This document shows positions 63,191-64,000 of a stretch of DNA of 64,000 bases, piece after piece (within the stretch, counting starts at the first letter, position 1; the number at the start of each line of letters is the position of its first letter). Under the pieces are notes generated by a model. That model was not told where the DNA came from. It did no database searches and saw only the letters and a program-made list of their open reading frames with translations. The stretch spans positions 2,418,001 through 2,482,000 of the forward strand of contig CBDCOU010000003.1 in assembly GCA_965219935.1 (NCBI GenBank), given 5' to 3'. This stretch comes from Bin34 sp965219935. Lineage in GTDB: Bacteria > Chloroflexota > Anaerolineae > Caldilineales > Caldilineaceae. A program made the translations under genes and the position numbers.

Positions 63191-64000
63191 AATCCTTAGT
63201 TTCACATTTGAGTGGTTCGGACAATTTGATCACCTTTCTGATATCGGCTCCAGCCGAGCGGTGTTCGATTCCGGTGTTCGCAAATCCGTATATCACTATC
63301 TCATATTCAATACCAAGAGCAACACACTTCTTCCGAGATTCGAACTCCCTCCGTGTCAAAACGAACGTACCATTTGGCGATCCTGACAACGATTTTACTT
63401 CAATACATAACTGAGGTGTGCCAGAAGGGAGCAATACGTCAATGTCGCAAGAGATATCATGCTCCCTCAACATTGTTGAATTGCTGTGGATCGACGGGGC
63501 TCGCCAGTCGATCACCAAATCATCACTCAACTCAGCCATCCGCCTCTCATACTCCAAACATTCAAAATACATACCCTGTTCTACCAAATCAACGGTAGCT
63601 GGTCTCGACAGCTTTCTTAGATTTCTTACAGCATATCGGCGTCGTCTGTGAATTTCGTCATCTGTCGATGGAGGATGCAGTATTATGGTATCAACGTTCA
63701 ACGATGGTTGAAAGTCAGCTTCTATGTTTTTTCCAGACTCTTTGGCAACAAGATTGGCAAAGGCTGATCCTGCCGGGGCCGTCACGTAACCTTGAAGGCT
63801 TTTTGGGGGGAGTGTAGATATCGTCAAAGTACATTGGTGAATCTGTTTATCCGGCAGCATGACTACCACTGGCCGGGAGTACCTTGCAGGCTGAGCACCA
63901 CTTTCCAATTCACACATCCACTGGTCAAGGTCAGAAAACGCTTCGTCCTGAGAGGGGAATCGCAGTTTGTGGCGGAGGCTTCGAATTGTATCCGCATAAA
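63177..64000 (-). CDS. DUF3883/PD-(D/E)XK-like protein, 5' end outside the window
   Basis: Partial: the frame stays open through the window edge (YADTIRSLRHKLRFPSQDEA upstream of the first ATG at 63917), so at least 274 residues of a longer protein are present. The C-terminal domain, CDIDVLLPSGTPQLCIEVKS with GTFVLTRREFESRKKCVALG, matches DUF3883, a PD-(D/E)XK-like fold common in restriction and defence proteins; D and E-x-K active-site candidates are present. It ends overlapping the helicase start, so the two are cotranscribed. Base composition is the lowest of the window, suggesting horizontal transfer. Confidence 0.78.
   Translation of the reverse strand, partial: YADTIRSLRHKLRFPSQDEAFSDLDQWMCELESGAQPARYSRPVVVMLPDKQIHQCTLTISTLPPKSLQGYVTAPAGSAFANLVAKESGKNIEADFQPSLNVDTIILHPPSTDDEIHRRRRYAVRNLRKLSRPATVDLVEQGMYFECLEYERRMAELSDDLVIDWRAPSIHSNSTMLREHDISCDIDVLLPSGTPQLCIEVKSLSGSPNGTFVLTRREFESRKKCVALGIEYEIVIYGFANTGIEHRSAGADIRKVIKLSEPLKCETKDYVCW

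Noticed and set aside
63265..63285. TTCGATTCC stretch resembling a tRNA T-arm
   Set aside because: No acceptor stem or anticodon arm can be built around it, and it lies inside the DUF3883-like gene.

Overview
The window is 64 kb of dense, high-GC bacterial chromosome. Start codons are mixed ATG/GTG/TTG, Shine-Dalgarno sites are mostly purine-rich, and exported proteins carry lipoboxes or Tat signals. My best guess is a member of Chloroflexota, perhaps near Caldilineales/Anaerolineae. The basis is the lipoprotein style, the sugar-type ABC binding proteins with acidic linkers, and the mix of Uma2, DUF3048, ankyrin and WD40 proteins. This is inference from gene style, with no marker phylogeny behind it. 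I saw no tRNA, rRNA, CRISPR array or recognisable riboswitch.

Layout. 1-5.7 kb: an ankyrin-repeat protein, a DUF971 protein, and a minus-strand operon of DUF4129 protein, small membrane protein, MoxR ATPase and DUF58 protein. 6.2-16.5 kb: a co-directional housekeeping run of uvrB, gyrA (unusual quinolone-region residues), a DapA-superfamily protein, mtnA, ahcY, metK and ruvB, joining DNA maintenance to SAM/methionine recycling. 16.5-28 kb: mixed accessory genes, namely a DUF3048/SH3 lipoprotein, two paralogous VOC proteins, an orphan TnpB-like gene, ferritin, a Tat-exported sulfite-oxidase-like molybdoenzyme, DUF547, Uma2 and DUF4236-TPR proteins. 28.2-32.4 kb: a minus-strand operon of ABC-2 ATPase, permease, an exported protein and a PfkB kinase. 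32.6-36.7 kb: an M42-like peptidase, then a tandem duplication of a yjbQ-pfkB pair in which the second yjbQ has decayed.

37.1-53.2 kb looks like one functional unit for uptake and breakdown of nucleosides and ADP-ribosyl compounds. It holds a sugar-type ABC transporter without its own ATPase, three different nucleoside hydrolases, an ADP-ribosylglycohydrolase, a ribokinase-like kinase, a SIS-domain protein, adenine deaminase on the opposite strand, and a complete second ABC transporter. The divergent gap between adenine deaminase and the second transporter carries two palindromes with the same half-site (GTTGCC/GGCAAC), a probable shared operator.

53.4-64 kb: a secreted 13-repeat WD40 protein, a lipoprotein, a frameshifted unknown gene, and an intact insertion sequence with 27-bp inverted repeats flanked by TTAA. 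The window ends in visibly lower-GC DNA encoding a PLD-SNF2 helicase and the 3' part of a DUF3883/PD-(D/E)XK-like protein. That pair looks like the edge of a defence island and is the part most likely to belong to an undescribed system.
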